Of a stretch of 64,000 nt of DNA, positions 1 to 11,037 are shown piece after piece. The first letter of the stretch is position 1. The number at the start of each line of letters is the position of its first letter. The notes beneath the pieces are model-generated. The model had not been told where the DNA came from, did not search any database, and was given only the letters and a program-made list of their open reading frames with translations. Origin of the DNA: Trichostrongylus colubriformis (taxonomy: Eukaryota > Nematoda > Chromadorea > Rhabditida > Trichostrongylidae). The stretch lies in NCBI GenBank assembly GCA_963978905.1, contig OZ022256.1:16165863-16229862 (forward strand), written 5' to 3'. A program made the position numbers and the translations under genes.

Positions 1-593
1 GTGAATAAAGAAGGACAAGATGGATGGGCAGCTTCCTGAGTATGATTACGGAAAGGAAGATTTAATCAATAAATTCAATCATAAGATCATGGAAAGGTAG
101 AAGTTACCGATACAATCAATGAAATTGTTTTGATAGTGCCAGAACGATTTCTGTACGTTTTACCTTAGCGTCGGATAGAATCGAAAGAGCATTTTGCTCG
201 ATCTGTTTTGCACTTGTACTCAGTGGATACTTCAGTTCACTTGCGGATATTTCACTACGCTCTTCAGTCTGATGACGTTCCACCGAAAACCACTGGGAGA
301 GGCTGCACTTCGGAATGGGATTATACGAAAGGATGGGGTCGAACCAGGTTCTTTTTTGCTTACCGGTTGAGCAATCGTAGAATACTGCAACGTAATGGTC
401 CCATTCGGTACACAGCTTGGAGGGGAGGGAAGGAGGTGCAAGAGAGAGTCCCTTTGCTCAGTGCTAACATCCGTCAAGTATACAAAACAGAGTGTAATGA
501 AAGATAAAAGAAATGGGACATAATGTTCCTGAAATGTTCTCTTACAAGAAGAAGCGAGCTCACTTCTTGCACCGGAGTGTGTGGCGTTTGGTC

Positions 594-826
594 GAATTTT
601 TGCGCGGCCTCCCGCGGCGAGCGGGTGGCGAGTGCGAGTTGTTTGTGGTTTTAGCTATCGAAACAGCAACAATCACAACATAGGCGAGCTTGCGCAGCTT
701 CCAACCTGCAATCTTTGAAGATCCTTCACGGTAGCAGCCCAATGCGTCCTGAGCCGAACTCCAAGCGACCGTGGCAAGACGTACTGACGGCGCCGCGAGA
801 GCGAAGCTGCGAAGCGAAAATTCGAC
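594..826. repeat. Dispersed repeat K, copy 1
   Basis: A GC-rich block sharing about 230 bp in the same orientation with 26828-27051 (for example cgcggcgagtgcgagttg and ttcaacctgcaatctt). Both copies lie just left of a TTAA-type palindromic element. Confidence 0.7.
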
Positions 827-888
827 CAATTTACACACCCCTTGCACCGTCATGTAAATATGAAGGCGCAGTCGGGCTAACGAACACT

Positions 889-1319
889 TAAAGGAATCGT
901 CCACGGAAAATGAGTTTTTGTGTTACCCATATATTTATGTTGTATTTGCCTAATGTTGGCCTCATGCAAAATTTCACGCGAAAAATGTGAATCTGGCTGA
1001 GATACAGCACCACAAAGTGCGGTCCCAGTAGGCGGGGCTTCCGTGTAAAAGCCTCGTACCGCGTCCGCCGTGGTCTGAGACGCATTGTAGGAACAGAAGG
1101 TTACGTAAACAGTCCCACTCTCCGTTCCCAACGGCGGCGGAAGACGGGACGAGGCTTTTACACGGAGGCCCCGCCCACTGGGACCGCACTTTGTGGTGCA
1201 GTATCTCGGCCAGATTCACATTTTTTCGCGTGAAATTTTGCATGAGGCCAACATTAGGCAAATACAACATAAATATATGGGTTACATAAAAACTCATTTT
1301 CCGTGGACGATTCCTTTAA
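889..1319. mobile_element. Palindromic MITE A, copy 1, flanked by TTAA
   Basis: Two arms of about 200 bp are near-perfect inverted repeats, from TTAAAGGAATCGTCCACGG to CCGTGGACGATTCCTTTAA. The TTAA at both ends fits the piggyBac-type target duplication known for palindromic nematode MITEs. No coding capacity. Confidence 0.85.
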
Positions 1320-1329
1320 AGACACTGGA

Positions 1330-1430
1330 AGGAGGTAATTTTGGTCCACGGTAGAACATACGTAGTGCGGACGAGTTTAAGTGGCCGCCATAGCACAAAC
1401 TCGCCAATTTGAGGCCTTGGCTTGGTGCTA
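1330..1430. repeat. Dispersed repeat I, copy 1
   Basis: About 95 bp (ggacgagttt..gtggccgccat..cacaaactcgccaatttga) recurs inverted at 16918-17015 with scattered mismatches. Function unknown. Confidence 0.7.
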
Positions 1431-1574
1431 AGGGGAGATGTTTCTATTATGTAATTGTTTTTCTTTTACTTGTTCCTTTGTTCTTTCTGATATTGTTTCT
1501 AGATGTACTCACATGAATGCTAATGTAGTTGGGATTGGCCACTCCACTGCGCTGGGAGTTAGGTGCACAGCTAA

Positions 1575-1720
1575 CGTTGGCCCGCGGCCCGTCTCCTACA
1601 ACGGACAACTCGGAAAGTCAGTGTGTTGATGCGAATACGATGCGAATACACACCGCATCGTCGCGCTTTTGATTCCTGGTTTTTTCGCCGATTGTCGCTT
1701 CTAACCTTCAGTGTTCGTTA
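1575..1720. repeat. Dispersed repeat J, copy 1
   Basis: The stretch containing acaacgga.aactcggaaag and gatgcgaatacacaccgc recurs in reverse complement at 61600-61735. Confidence 0.7.
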
Positions 1721-2560
1721 CAAAATGCTCGTTTCTTTGCATCTTCCTATTGTTTCGGACCCCTTCCTGTTCCTTTAAAGCGCCATTGAATACCTAAAGC
1801 AGCAGAGTAAACTTCTTCGATGGGTCTCTCGTTGAGAGCCTCCATAGGACTGACGCTTTGGTTCAAGGAAATCTCTGAGCTTTTGCTGCTCGAACGCTGC
1901 CGTTATCCGAGGCGCAGTGCCATTTTTCATGCTTCGAACCCGTGCTGGTATCTCGGTGGTAATAGCACATTCTATTCAGACGCGAAGGGTGTAGAGAACC
2001 TGTATAAGACGGTATATTCGAGGGCATCACCTCTTCAACTACCCAGTGTTGATAGAACTAACAATAAGTGACGTTGTGAACGCTAAAGGGATCGCGAAGC
2101 CGAGTCGAGGCACATCTCATATGGGTGTATGCCATGTGGACAGAAAACTCGCTTTGCGACGTTCCGTGTGCGACGCGATGGTACGAGCTACGCGCGCCGC
2201 ATTGGATGGGTCGCGAAGCGATGACGGTACTCTAACACGGAAGGCCCATCAGGTCATGGTGAGCTTTCTCAAAACGCTTTTTTGCATTTTGTAGGTCACA
2301 TACATGAGGCAAAAAACCGGTATCAAATTTGGCTAGATGGTTTTGGGGGGCCCAGAAAATGGTCAATGGTTCAATCCCCCCTGAGGCCAAATTTTTGCAT
2401 TTATCTAATTTCATCCATTTGTGCTCATGTGTGACCGCACGTGCAAAATGTGTGCAAAATCAACTTTCATCCTGCCAGAGAAGCGCTATCTTCAGTATTT
2501 TTGCGTATTAGGCGAATGATTCGTTTGAACCTGCCAACGCCCATAACAAGGAAACTAGGG

Positions 2561-2946
2561 GTGTGATATTCATGCTCAGGGGATCGAACTATCCCGGGTA
2601 ACATTATTCAGCCTGATCGTGGTTTTGACCCAAACCCGGAAATTAGGTGACCAATAGTACTACTACTACCATAGTAAAGAACACGCAACGAAAGAAGGTC
2701 GGTAGCCGATATAAGGGAATGTCTGCTATCTTTTTCCAGCGCATAGTGTTGCTGGGTGCAGTTCACTTGAAATTTTACACATGCTCCATCGCATTTAATC
2801 GAGGCTGCTAGTTGTTCGTCTGTACAAGTAGAGCAGTGACTGCGTGCGCATGTCCACCCCACTGACTCGAGTTTGGGTCAAAATTTCAATTTGGATAATA
2901 CCCTGTATCTAGGGCTAATTGGGTCTCCTGAGCACGAATATCACAC
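2561..2946. mobile_element. Nested inverted-repeat element
   Basis: Ends gtgtgatattcatgctcagg and the inverse cctgagcacgaatatcacac, with arms extending about 85 bp to gacccaaac / gtttgggtc. It lies wholly within the 2240-3541 element. Confidence 0.65.
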
Positions 2947-3135
2947 TAGTTTCGCACGAAAATGTCTAGCAAGCGTGCTTGGGGCGCCGAAGTGTCCAAA
3001 TAAGTGAGCCACTGAAAACTTGTAAACGGGGTCAGTTTGGTGCACCAGCAACGAAAATTGCACGAAATTTTGCATGTGCGCAAGTAGTTTAGCGCTAGGA
3101 AAAGAAAATTAAGGAAATGCAAAAACGTGAACGTC

Positions 3136-3209
3136 AAGAAGAGTTGAACTACAGACGCCTCTTCCACTGTGCCAATGCCAATTCCACTATCCATTCGGCC
3201 ATCCAACCA
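3136..3209 (-). other. tRNA-like sequence (pseudo-tRNA or SINE head)
   Basis: On the minus strand, tggccgaatggatagtgg resembles an A box and agttcaactc a B box, about 50 nt apart, as in a polymerase III internal promoter. I cannot close a full cloverleaf with a clean acceptor stem, so it is not called as a functional tRNA. Confidence 0.4.
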
Positions 3210-3597
3210 CTGCGAAGGCTGACATGTGCATCCCCTATGAGTTTTCTTTGCTTCGTTTAGCAGTTACCATAAGAGATTCTAGATTTTTGAACCAGCTCGC
3301 AGTGGTTTTGGCGTAGGTTTGAAGACAGCCTTCTGATATGCTATACTGCACGCCGCAGCTGGAAAGCATTGCAGCAAACTGGTCAAAATTGCTCCTTTCT
3401 AAGCAACTTTTGTCACTCATTTTTTGGGCCTCCCAAAACCATTTAGCCGAATTTGAGACCGGTTTCTTGCTTCATGTATGAGACCTCATGAAATGCAAAA
3501 AACCGTTTTGAAAAAGCTCACCATGACCTGATGGGCCTTCCTTGTAAGTCCATTCTAGGTGTAATCACTTCAGGACCCAACCAATACGATGCACATA

Positions 3598-4112
3598 CAG
3601 TAGCGCTCAAAAGTCTTCGGCCAAATGTTCTTTTACTTGGGTTGGGTTTTTCACTTGTAACTTTTTTTGCGTCTGGACCGATCTAAGAGAAATTTTTAGT
3701 ATGTTGTACTTGGAGACACTACATACTAAATATACTATCATGGCGCTCAACAGTGTAAGTTACGTGGTTAAATGCATTTTTTTTTGTTTTTGGAGTGCCA
3801 TCCCTATGCCGCCCCGCTGTGCCGCTGTCATTGGAAGTCGTGGCCTTTCTACAAAATAGTGATGCTCTCTGAGGCTTGCTCGTTTTGTTTTTGTAAAGAA
3901 AGCCGTTTTTCTTGATCAAGCCTTTTTCTTTTTTTGGGTGGTCTTGTAATAATTTCTTGTAAAAAACCATGAAAAGCGTCAAGCTGCACTCAAGTAGAAG
4001 GAAATGTTGACAATAGGTTCAGGCACCACATATTAAAATTTTGTCAAATTTGGTCAAGTAGAAAAAAAGTTATGACAAAAAAGTTTTGGCCGAAGACTTT
4101 TGAGCGCTACTG
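3598..4112. mobile_element. Tc1/mariner-type nonautonomous element, 515 bp, TA-flanked
   Basis: Terminal inverted repeats CAGTAGCGCTCAAAAGTC.. and ..GACTTTTGAGCGCTACTG are flanked by TA on both sides. The start resembles Tc1-family ends. Internal ORFs are short, with no transposase DDE motif seen. Confidence 0.85.
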
Positions 4113-4640
4113 TAGATCGCACCATAACGTCGCGTGCTAACCGCGGCCACTCGAATTGTCTCAATGGCATACACCCCGTTTCATATTGGCTTGACAGGAG
4201 TTCCCTTTTCCCAGTGCGAACTTCGCGTGCTCTTAAATTTAGGGTGAAAATATCTTGCTAAAATGCGCCAAAGCTCACTAATTAAGGGTTGAAAATGGAG
4301 GGGATTTTGTTGCTCCCCTCGTATATTACTGTATGATTTGCGTAGCAGGAGCACCTCAAATGGTGCCAGCTTATTTGTTTACGGCCCCTTCACAACCACT
4401 GATATCAGTCTCTGGCGTATAGCCCTCTACATTAGGTTTTGAGAGACGCTTTAAACGGTTTTGCGCGTTTACAAGATCAATTCAAATTTGAGCGCGCATC
4501 AAATCAGATTAACTTACATGATGCGCTCCATAGATAATTAAAAAGTCGCTCTCTGTTAATATAGGCCGTCCTTAGAATTCCATAAGGGCTTCAAATTGTC
4601 AGGAAAATCTGAAGTACAGCAGAAATACGCCTTTGGATAA

Positions 4641-4692
4641 GATCATCTTCCAGTATTGGAGGATGCAGGCTGAAGCCCTTACTCGTCTGTCA
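4641..4692 (+). repeat. 52-bp direct repeat, copy 1
   Basis: gatcatcttcca.tattggag through cccttactcgtctgtca is repeated at 5005-5056 with two mismatches, 364 bp away. Confidence 0.85.
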
Positions 4693-5004
4693 AGATCACT
4701 TCACGCGTGTTTTTTTGATCGAGCGCAACGAAGAGAACTATGTAAGTGTCAGCACTGCAAGAGGAGGAGGAGCCATTGCGTTAGACGGGACAGCTTGTCT
4801 CTGATTAGAAGCGCAGAAATGTGAATGAATTCTAAGTTTTATTTGATGAAATCGCTTTAATCAAAACAGCAGAAAGTGATGAGAATCCGCATTTACATGG
4901 GATATCTTAACGTATTAGTCTTCTCAGTACAGCACTGTTCACCACATCAGGCAGCTGTTACTCGCTAAAACAATAGAAATGGGTACGCGACCGCAGTTTT
5001 CACA

Positions 5005-5056
5005 GATCATCTTCCAGAATTGGAGGATGCACGCTGAAGCCCTTACTCGTCTGTCA
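5005..5056 (+). repeat. 52-bp direct repeat, copy 2
   Basis: Second copy of the 4641-4692 unit; it lies about 85 bp before the GC-rich hairpin run at 5142-5269. Confidence 0.85.
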
Positions 5057-5141
5057 TAATCATCAGATCTTGTTGACTACTTTTCCAAACATCTGGACAG
5101 CTTCTTCAAGCTTTCTTCAACGCCGGCCAATCCGACTGGAA

Positions 5142-5269
5142 CCGAAGGGGCTTCGCCGGCCTGAGGGCCGGTTGCGCCCGTCTATAAGCGGGCGACTTTC
5201 GGCTCGCCGTCGAAGCGGCGAGCCGATTTTCGCGGGTCTTGGAATGAGCACCCGCCCAATTACGACGGG
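5142..5269. repeat. Run of consecutive GC-rich hairpins
   Basis: Five perfect stems follow one another without overlap: cgaag/cttcg, ccggcc/ggccgg, cgcccg/cgggcg, tcggctcgcc/ggcgagccga and gcgggt/acccgc. Surroundings are AT-rich. No ORF or known RNA family recognised. Confidence 0.7.
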
Positions 5270-5605
5270 TCATCTTTAACTGCTCCAATAACTACGTGCT
5301 TACCATAGCCTATCAACCCCTCAGCCAAGTCAACTTAATTCTACCACCACTTGTTCTTTGTATATTGACTCCCTTAATAATAACGACTCATTAGTAATTT
5401 GCTGAAATGGAATCAGACTATTTACCTCTCTATCACACACGCCGCCCATTGTGGGCGGGGCGTGACATTGTCTATGGGGCCTTACTTCTTCGTTCATGCT
5501 CTACCAATCTCATGCTTGGCCTATCACTAGAAATCACGCTATCTGCATGCCTTCAAATTATCCTGTTTATACTACCGATATTCATCGTCAAATGATGAAT
5601 GCTAA

Positions 5606-6065
5606 GGTCGCTTCCATGCACCAACGCCGTCACCTGCGTCGATTCGACGCCATCATCGCCAGTGACGGCGTCAAACCCACGCAACCATTTGCCCGCCGCC
5701 GACGACGGCGTCCATAGATAATGCGCAGCGTTTGCAAAATTCTTGACCCAATCACACTACAGTATGGTGCACGGCCGCTTTGAATCTTGGCGCTGTGCCA
5801 ATGCACGAAGCGGCCACGATCACCATATTGGCACAACGCCAAGATTCGAAGCGGCCACAATCACCATACTGTAGTGTGATTGAGTCAAGAATTTTGCAAA
5901 CGCTACGCATTATCTATGGACGCCGTCGTCGGCGGCGGGCAAATGGTTGCGTGAGTTTGACGCCGTCGTCACCGGCGATGATGGCGTCGACGACGCAGGC
6001 GACGTCGTCAAATTGACGCCCTCGCCGCCGGTGACTGCGTCGGTGCGCAAAGTATGAAAGCGGTC
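5606..6065. mobile_element. GC-rich palindromic MITE, TAA side (family B variant)
   Basis: The arms mirror each other through cgccgtcgtcggcggcggg and agaattttgcaaacgct, with the centre at about 5820. The right end, gcaaagtatgaaagcggtc, matches the family B terminus and the left flank is TAA. The internal block recurs in the 61929-62187 copy. Confidence 0.8.
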
Positions 6066-6372
6066 AAACCTTACCTGCTTACTAGTCAATGTCTAATGAG
6101 TGCCATCGCTCTGCTTACACAGTGGTGGGCTGACGATACCTCTACTCATGTGCTTCGGCCATTGATAGTACTAAAGAAGCGTAAGGCAAACCCTTTTTCG
6201 AAGCTGGTGGTAAGGCTAGATTGTCTCTCGAATCTGTCACCACAATGGCAACCAAGTCTAGCTAATTCCCAGGAAAATTCAAATTCAATAATGCAAGTGG
6301 TCATCGCACTTCTGCGTGACTCCTCTGAAGCATGTATGCAGCTGTGACACTGCATCAGGCGACCGCCCCTAC

Positions 6373-6775
6373 TTATTCCATTTTCGTTACAGATATGATT
6401 TGCGTTAAAAAGTGCTTTTGTCTTTCATCTATCAACAAGCTCTTAAGCGGTATGTCCTCTCTCGTATTGAAATTTAGTCCGTTTGCGGTTCGGTGCAGCT
6501 TCTGATTCATTGAGACAACCCCTTCGAACGATAACTGTTTAGGAAATTTTGTTTGCTTTATCTTTGTTGTGAAAACAAAAACTGACCGGGTATCCGGATC
6601 TGTTGAAGATACCGGCAGCAGCACAATCACCATACTCTTCTGTGCACATCCTCAAGCAATCGCCTGTACTGTTAATAGGCTTTTCTACCACAAGCGATAA
6701 AGGCCCATCGTCCCAGGATCCATCACCATCTTCTACGACATGTACAAAAGTGCAGGATAGTGTTACGGGATGCAC
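6373..6775 (-). CDS. Two terminal exons of an unrecognised gene, PAN/apple-like
   Basis: Exon 6587-6775 has acceptor ttcattcag and donor CCG|GTCAGT and is 63 open codons, phase 0/0. Exon 6373-6534 has acceptor ctaaacag and 53 codons ending in TAA, phase 0. The first exon reads VHPVTLSC..., then NSTGDCLRMCTEEYGDCAAA. The Cys spacing (DCLxxC....DCAA) resembles the PAN/apple fold of secreted or cuticle-associated nematode proteins. If the intron is retained the frame continues GYPVSFCFHNKDKANKIS and stops, adding another Cys that fits PAN spacing better; both ends are possible. The family assignment is tentative. It lies downstream of deb-1 on the same strand, 5.4 kb away. Confidence 0.35.
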
Positions 6776-7135
6776 CTGAATGAAGTACGAAAGAGGAATC
6801 TCAAGCCAAACATATCTCTTAGCACTGAAACGATTTCATAACAAAAATCATGCTAAAAGTGAAAATTCAAAAAAATAATGTATTCCTATTCCGGTCCAGT
6901 GTGATGATAGTTATTATAAGCGAATGGTAAGACGCTGAGTTGGGTAGCAGTGGACCACCCTTTCAATTTATTGGCCTTTCTTGGACAAATGCAATTATGG
7001 TTGTAAAAAAGCAAGCTGTCAGACGACTGAAGAATGGGATCGACTGGAGAGCTTCCTTTTTGTTGCCGTAGTGGAAGGGAGAAAAGGTGAGAAGGTATTC
7101 ATACTCATAGTGAAGCGATATTGCCATATTCACCG

Positions 7136-7213
7136 ACTTCATGCCGCGTTCGTACTGCGCCGGCAGGGCATGGATGCGTTCACAGGCAGCGAGGCAGAGT
7201 GGCATAGGGGAGG
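7136..7213. mobile_element. Family B palindrome, truncated copy
   Basis: gccgcgttcgtactgcgccg and gcagcgaggcagagtggcat match family B elements; only part of the element is present. Confidence 0.55.
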
Positions 7214-7943
7214 CGCAGAGAAGACGCAAATAACAAGATAGGGTTGCACAGGCAAAAATGCAGAGAAACATAGCCGTACCCTTCCGCCGGGACCGCGAAG
7301 TATAAACGTGGCTAGATCTTGGCCACGGTGCCTACTCCGCTTGCTTCCGTTGATATGACAAATTCTATAGAAGGGTATGGAGTAACAATACTTTGAAGCT
7401 ATAGAGACCGTTAATAGATCTCCGAGCTTGCCTTGAGCAAGTTTGACAGAACGTCACTGAGTAATTCTTTCATAATCCTTTCTGTAACGAGTGAAATGAT
7501 AAAGTCCTATGAGATTTGGGCTTCTGCGAAGTTAGCAAATACAGCATCAATCAAAAAAGGAGGAAATGTGTCTCAGGGTCTCTTACAAATCCTCGAACGG
7601 TGCCAGCTCTCCAGCAATATAATTCCCATTCGTTTATGCTGGCCTCTTGAATGGTCACTGAATTTATCTGGATATCTTCTTTCTTCTTTCTATGATAGTT
7701 CTTGGTTTGATAGGCGGCCAATTATTTTCCCGCACTTTGTATGGTTCCTGCTTCTCTACACGTCTTAATGCATGTGATGAGTAAAAAAATTTGAGCAGTG
7801 CATTTGCCCTTTTGCAGGCTTGAGACTTGCTTACATTGGCATTTTGGTTGTCATTTTTATCCGAATACTTTTCCTACAGACATTCCTGGATGCAATTCTG
7901 AATCCGAGCTTTTCCGAACTGGCCTTCCAATCTGGTAGCGTAC

Positions 7944-8058
7944 CTGTGAGAGAAGGAGGACCACCATAAATGGCACGACGGAGACTGAGACAAGAATCAT
8001 GTCTCCAAATCCGAAACTAAATCCTGAAGCTCTTTGCCTTACACGTTGTGGTGTCCAC
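7944..8058 (-). CDS. Candidate exon with one hydrophobic segment
   Basis: Bounded by acceptor cattgcag and donor CAG|GTACGC, with 38 open codons after one leading base; ends phase 0, compatible with the exon at 6587-6775. It encodes WTPQRVRQRASG followed by GDMILVSVSVVPFMVVLLLS, a possible membrane span. No family recognised. Codon support is too short to exclude chance. Confidence 0.22.
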
Positions 8059-8541
8059 CTGCAATGAAAGCGTGATTGCCATAGTTTCCAAACAAAAATA
8101 GAAGAGCGACCAGTTTCGACATATCAGCAATTGCTTTCAATTGAAAAAATGGGAAGAGTTTTAAAGACACCCAGGAGGGATAGGGAGAAAAAGGTAATCG
8201 GGAAGAAGTGTTCTCTCAGAGCAAGTGTGTTTGAGTTTGGGACGGATAGTCGGTAGCGAATTGGTAGGATAAGTAGCATAATCGGGTTGAGGAATGCAAC
8301 GTTGTGGTCTTTATTTGCGATCTTCCGCGTATTATTGCAAACTACTCACATCACCAGTGCGAATTGCTCGCTATAAAAGACGGAGCTACGGCTAACGTAA
8401 GTGTCATTTGTAATCACGAAGGGCTTATTTTATTCATGATTATGTGAAACAATTGAATCCACAAACAACAACAAGCAAGTAAAACAGTGCACAATAACAA
8501 CAATGTGAAAGTTAGCGGAAAAAAGAGTGGAAAGTTTTTAC

Positions 8542-8643
8542 CTGCAAAAAATCCATTTCGTGCGGAAACTTCAAGTGCATTACAAATTACGACACTACAA
8601 GTTGCACTTGGCACTCCAAACGTCACATAACAGCTGGGGCAAT
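8542..8643 (-). CDS. Candidate Cys-rich exon
   Basis: Acceptor ttgttcag and donor GCAG|GTAAAA enclose 33 open codons reading CPSCYVTFGVPSATCSVVIC then NALEVSARNGFFA; starts with two bases and ends phase 1. A small 37-nt block at 8355-8391 would connect it in phase to the exon at 7944-8058. The Cys pattern suggests an extracellular protein. Family not recognised. Confidence 0.2.
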
Positions 8644-8659
8644 CTGAACAAACGGCAAG

Positions 8660-10520
8660 CGTTCATCGTAAGCTAAAAATGCCTGCAGCGTTTCGGTACT
8701 AAAGGCCGCTTTCGAAGCTGCTTATTCTCAAAGACGAAACCTTGACAATAGAAGAAAACTGCTCAATCGAATCCATACACGTCTCTCCCCCGTCTCGCCC
8801 ACGTATCTGAGCTGATCCTATCCCAAATAGCGTTAAAGCATGCTAATGTGGCTCTGAGTGCGAACTACCCACTCTAAATTCCATTGCTGTAGAAAGATGG
8901 AAGCAACACCAGAACCGATGATATCGCTCTGCTAGCGATTATGACAGCCGTTCGGGACGGGTTTCCATAGTTATGCCCATTTATTTCACATCAAAGCGAA
9001 ACATAAATTACTGAGATTCTCTGTTGAGAGACTTTTTTCACAATCGAAATGGCTTTCATTTTACGGGGATGTTGACACGCAAACCTTTCATGGTAACTGC
9101 TCAACAATACGTTAATTTTTCAGCTAGATCTTAAAAAGAACCGTTTCATGTTTCGTGGCTTCAGCAAAAAGACTGAACTTGTTCTGTTCCACATCAACCA
9201 TCTCGTATAAGAAGCGGCAAGCGGAATTACTAATTTTTTTTCTTTCCCCAAGCATGGATAACACAACTAAATTGGACAACAAGAGATCACGCGAATTTAT
9301 GTGATCTTCGGGTGCCTTCTGCTTTTGTGGATCGGCACACGTTGCATGTTGAAAATAAGGAAGAAAGGAAACTGAATGGTGTGACATTTAAACTGTTGCA
9401 CCGAGGAGGATAAGGTTCCTAAATGAGGTTGCTGAAAATGTTTGAATTACCAACGGCTGCTGGAAGAGTATACCAGTGATTCAGTTCTCATCAGGGGTCC
9501 ACGAACTCATTCGAACATAGAATTATGGGTGGGATAAGGTCTGGACTGTTTGCAGGCTATTGCTTATCTGTTGAGTGCCCACAAGGAGGACAGTATCGTT
9601 CCTGCTTCATTGGCAGGTGGCCAGTCATGCCTGAAGATTCAATCTCAGTTCTGCGTTGCACGGGACCACAATCCTTGTCGATGCTTCATTCTGACAAAGT
9701 TAGGCATCCACATCTGACAATAAAAACCAAAGGTTGCTCGTCATAGCAAAAGCTCCAACCCAAGCCATCACTACTTCGCGGAAAGCAATCTCACCAAGTT
9801 TCCCGGACCGGTGAAGTTCGCAATATATTTGCAATCACTTGCAAATCATTTTGACTGTTATGCGACCTTTTCTGTGTTAAAATTCTCTTACTGTACCACA
9901 TAACATACTCTGTGCGGCGAGCCTTGGGCATTTCCAACATGTTGCAGCAAGCATCTCCCTACAGCATCGCCCTATATACTAGAGAGTACCAGGTAGGTAC
10001 CGTAGTGTGCCATGAGAATGATGACCAAAAATACTACACAAAATAACATAAGCTGGAATTTCAGCCCGATTCCTTTGCGAAAAAATTATCTCAAAAAACG
10101 CCTCAATATTCCTCAGCCAGTACGTGCCGGCATCACTCAAAACTCGGAGGGCGTTGTGAAAGAATAAGAAGAGCGTGTGGGTGAATCGTAAACAACCAGG
10201 GGTTATGGCGAACAATAAGTTTACAACCCTAGCTCTCTCTTAATAACAATCTTGAAGACAAAGGTAAGGGTACTGTGAGTGGTGTGAGCACCTCAAGTGA
10301 GTCATTAAAACAAAGGATACGGGTCCAGGAACACCACAAGTGACGAAATTGTCTGACGAAAAGCAGCGTCGCTTATAAAGTCGCCTTCTGCAGCAGCTGT
10401 CACATGTTTTATCACTGCCCTCCCCTCTCGTTAACAAAGGCCGCCTCCTTTCGGAGTCAACGATGGCAAGGTATTATTTCTCGAGTTTTTGACCACCTAT
10501 GGTATAAAGGTCCGCTTAAA
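8660..10520. other. No assignable gene
   Basis: Only short frames are seen, for example a minus-strand frame ending at 9124 (..GERKKISNSACRFLYEMVDV..) and one at 9979-10215 with a hydrophobic stretch. Neither has a recognisable family or a complete pair of splice signals with a partner. Confidence 0.4.
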
Positions 10521-10528
10521 GCAGTGGA

Positions 10529-11037
10529 GCCAGGTTCCGTTGTAGGTCTTTTGTGGGATGCTTCCTAAGGATGCCCCTCCGGATCATTGAAGTCACAGTG
10601 CCCCTGTTGCTTGGACAACGCTGCTATGATCCGAAGTATGATTTTTCATGCCTCACACCTGCCTCCGGAGAGGTTACAGTGGTAACGGCACATTCTGGTT
10701 CTTGAAAATTAAGGGCGCTGGGAGTCCGGAAAAATGGAATGTTTGAGACACCATCCAATATGAATCCCCTTAGGTACTCACAGTGAATGGACCTTAGCAA
10801 GGTTCTGAACGAGGGCGACGAATTCTCCGATTTTGCCGTGTTGGGGAGACACATCATGTTCACTCGGAATAATCTCCCGGTCCTGTTCGTACAGGAGGCT
10901 GTTGTAGAGTTCACTGATAGTAGGAGGTGTGCTATTGAATTCGGGGATGAAAATACCTCGTCAGAGTTTGCTGAAGTTCGATCAAAGTAGGGCTGAAAGT
11001 GGAGGAGAGAAATTACTTTTTTTTATTGGCACCCCCA
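10529..11037. repeat. 500-bp dispersed repeat L, copy 1
   Basis: Aligns in the same orientation along its whole length with 54389-54913, sharing for example gaccttagcaagg, gacacatcatgt and gaaatacctcgtcagaat. Both copies end near a T-run and a CACCC tract. The frames are broken in copy 2, so it is treated as an old mobile element of unknown class. Confidence 0.8.

Larger units (their letters stand above)
2240..3541. mobile_element. 1.3-kb foldback element with 120-bp inverted ends
   Basis: Left arm 2240-2360 (aaggcccatcaggtcatggt..) is the inverse of 3420-3541 (..accatgacctgatgggcctt). Inside sits another inverted-repeat element (2561-2946) and a tRNA-like sequence. Internal frames are short and unrecognised. 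It is probably a nonautonomous DNA transposon with a nested insertion. Confidence 0.75.

Noticed and set aside
7664..7765. Possible terminal exon ending ..VRENNWPPIKPRTIIERRKK..
   Set aside because: Open to a stop, but its start phase does not fit the neighbouring candidate exons at 7944-8058.
8542..8643. Integrin alpha C-terminal region
   Set aside because: The Cys spacing is faintly similar, but the hydrophobic segment at 7944-8058 is not followed by the GFFKR-type motif required for that family.
9124..9387. Minus-strand ORF ..LLLSNLVVLSMLGERKK..
   Set aside because: It has an acceptor-like AG and looks somewhat coding, but no partner exon or family; chance cannot be excluded.
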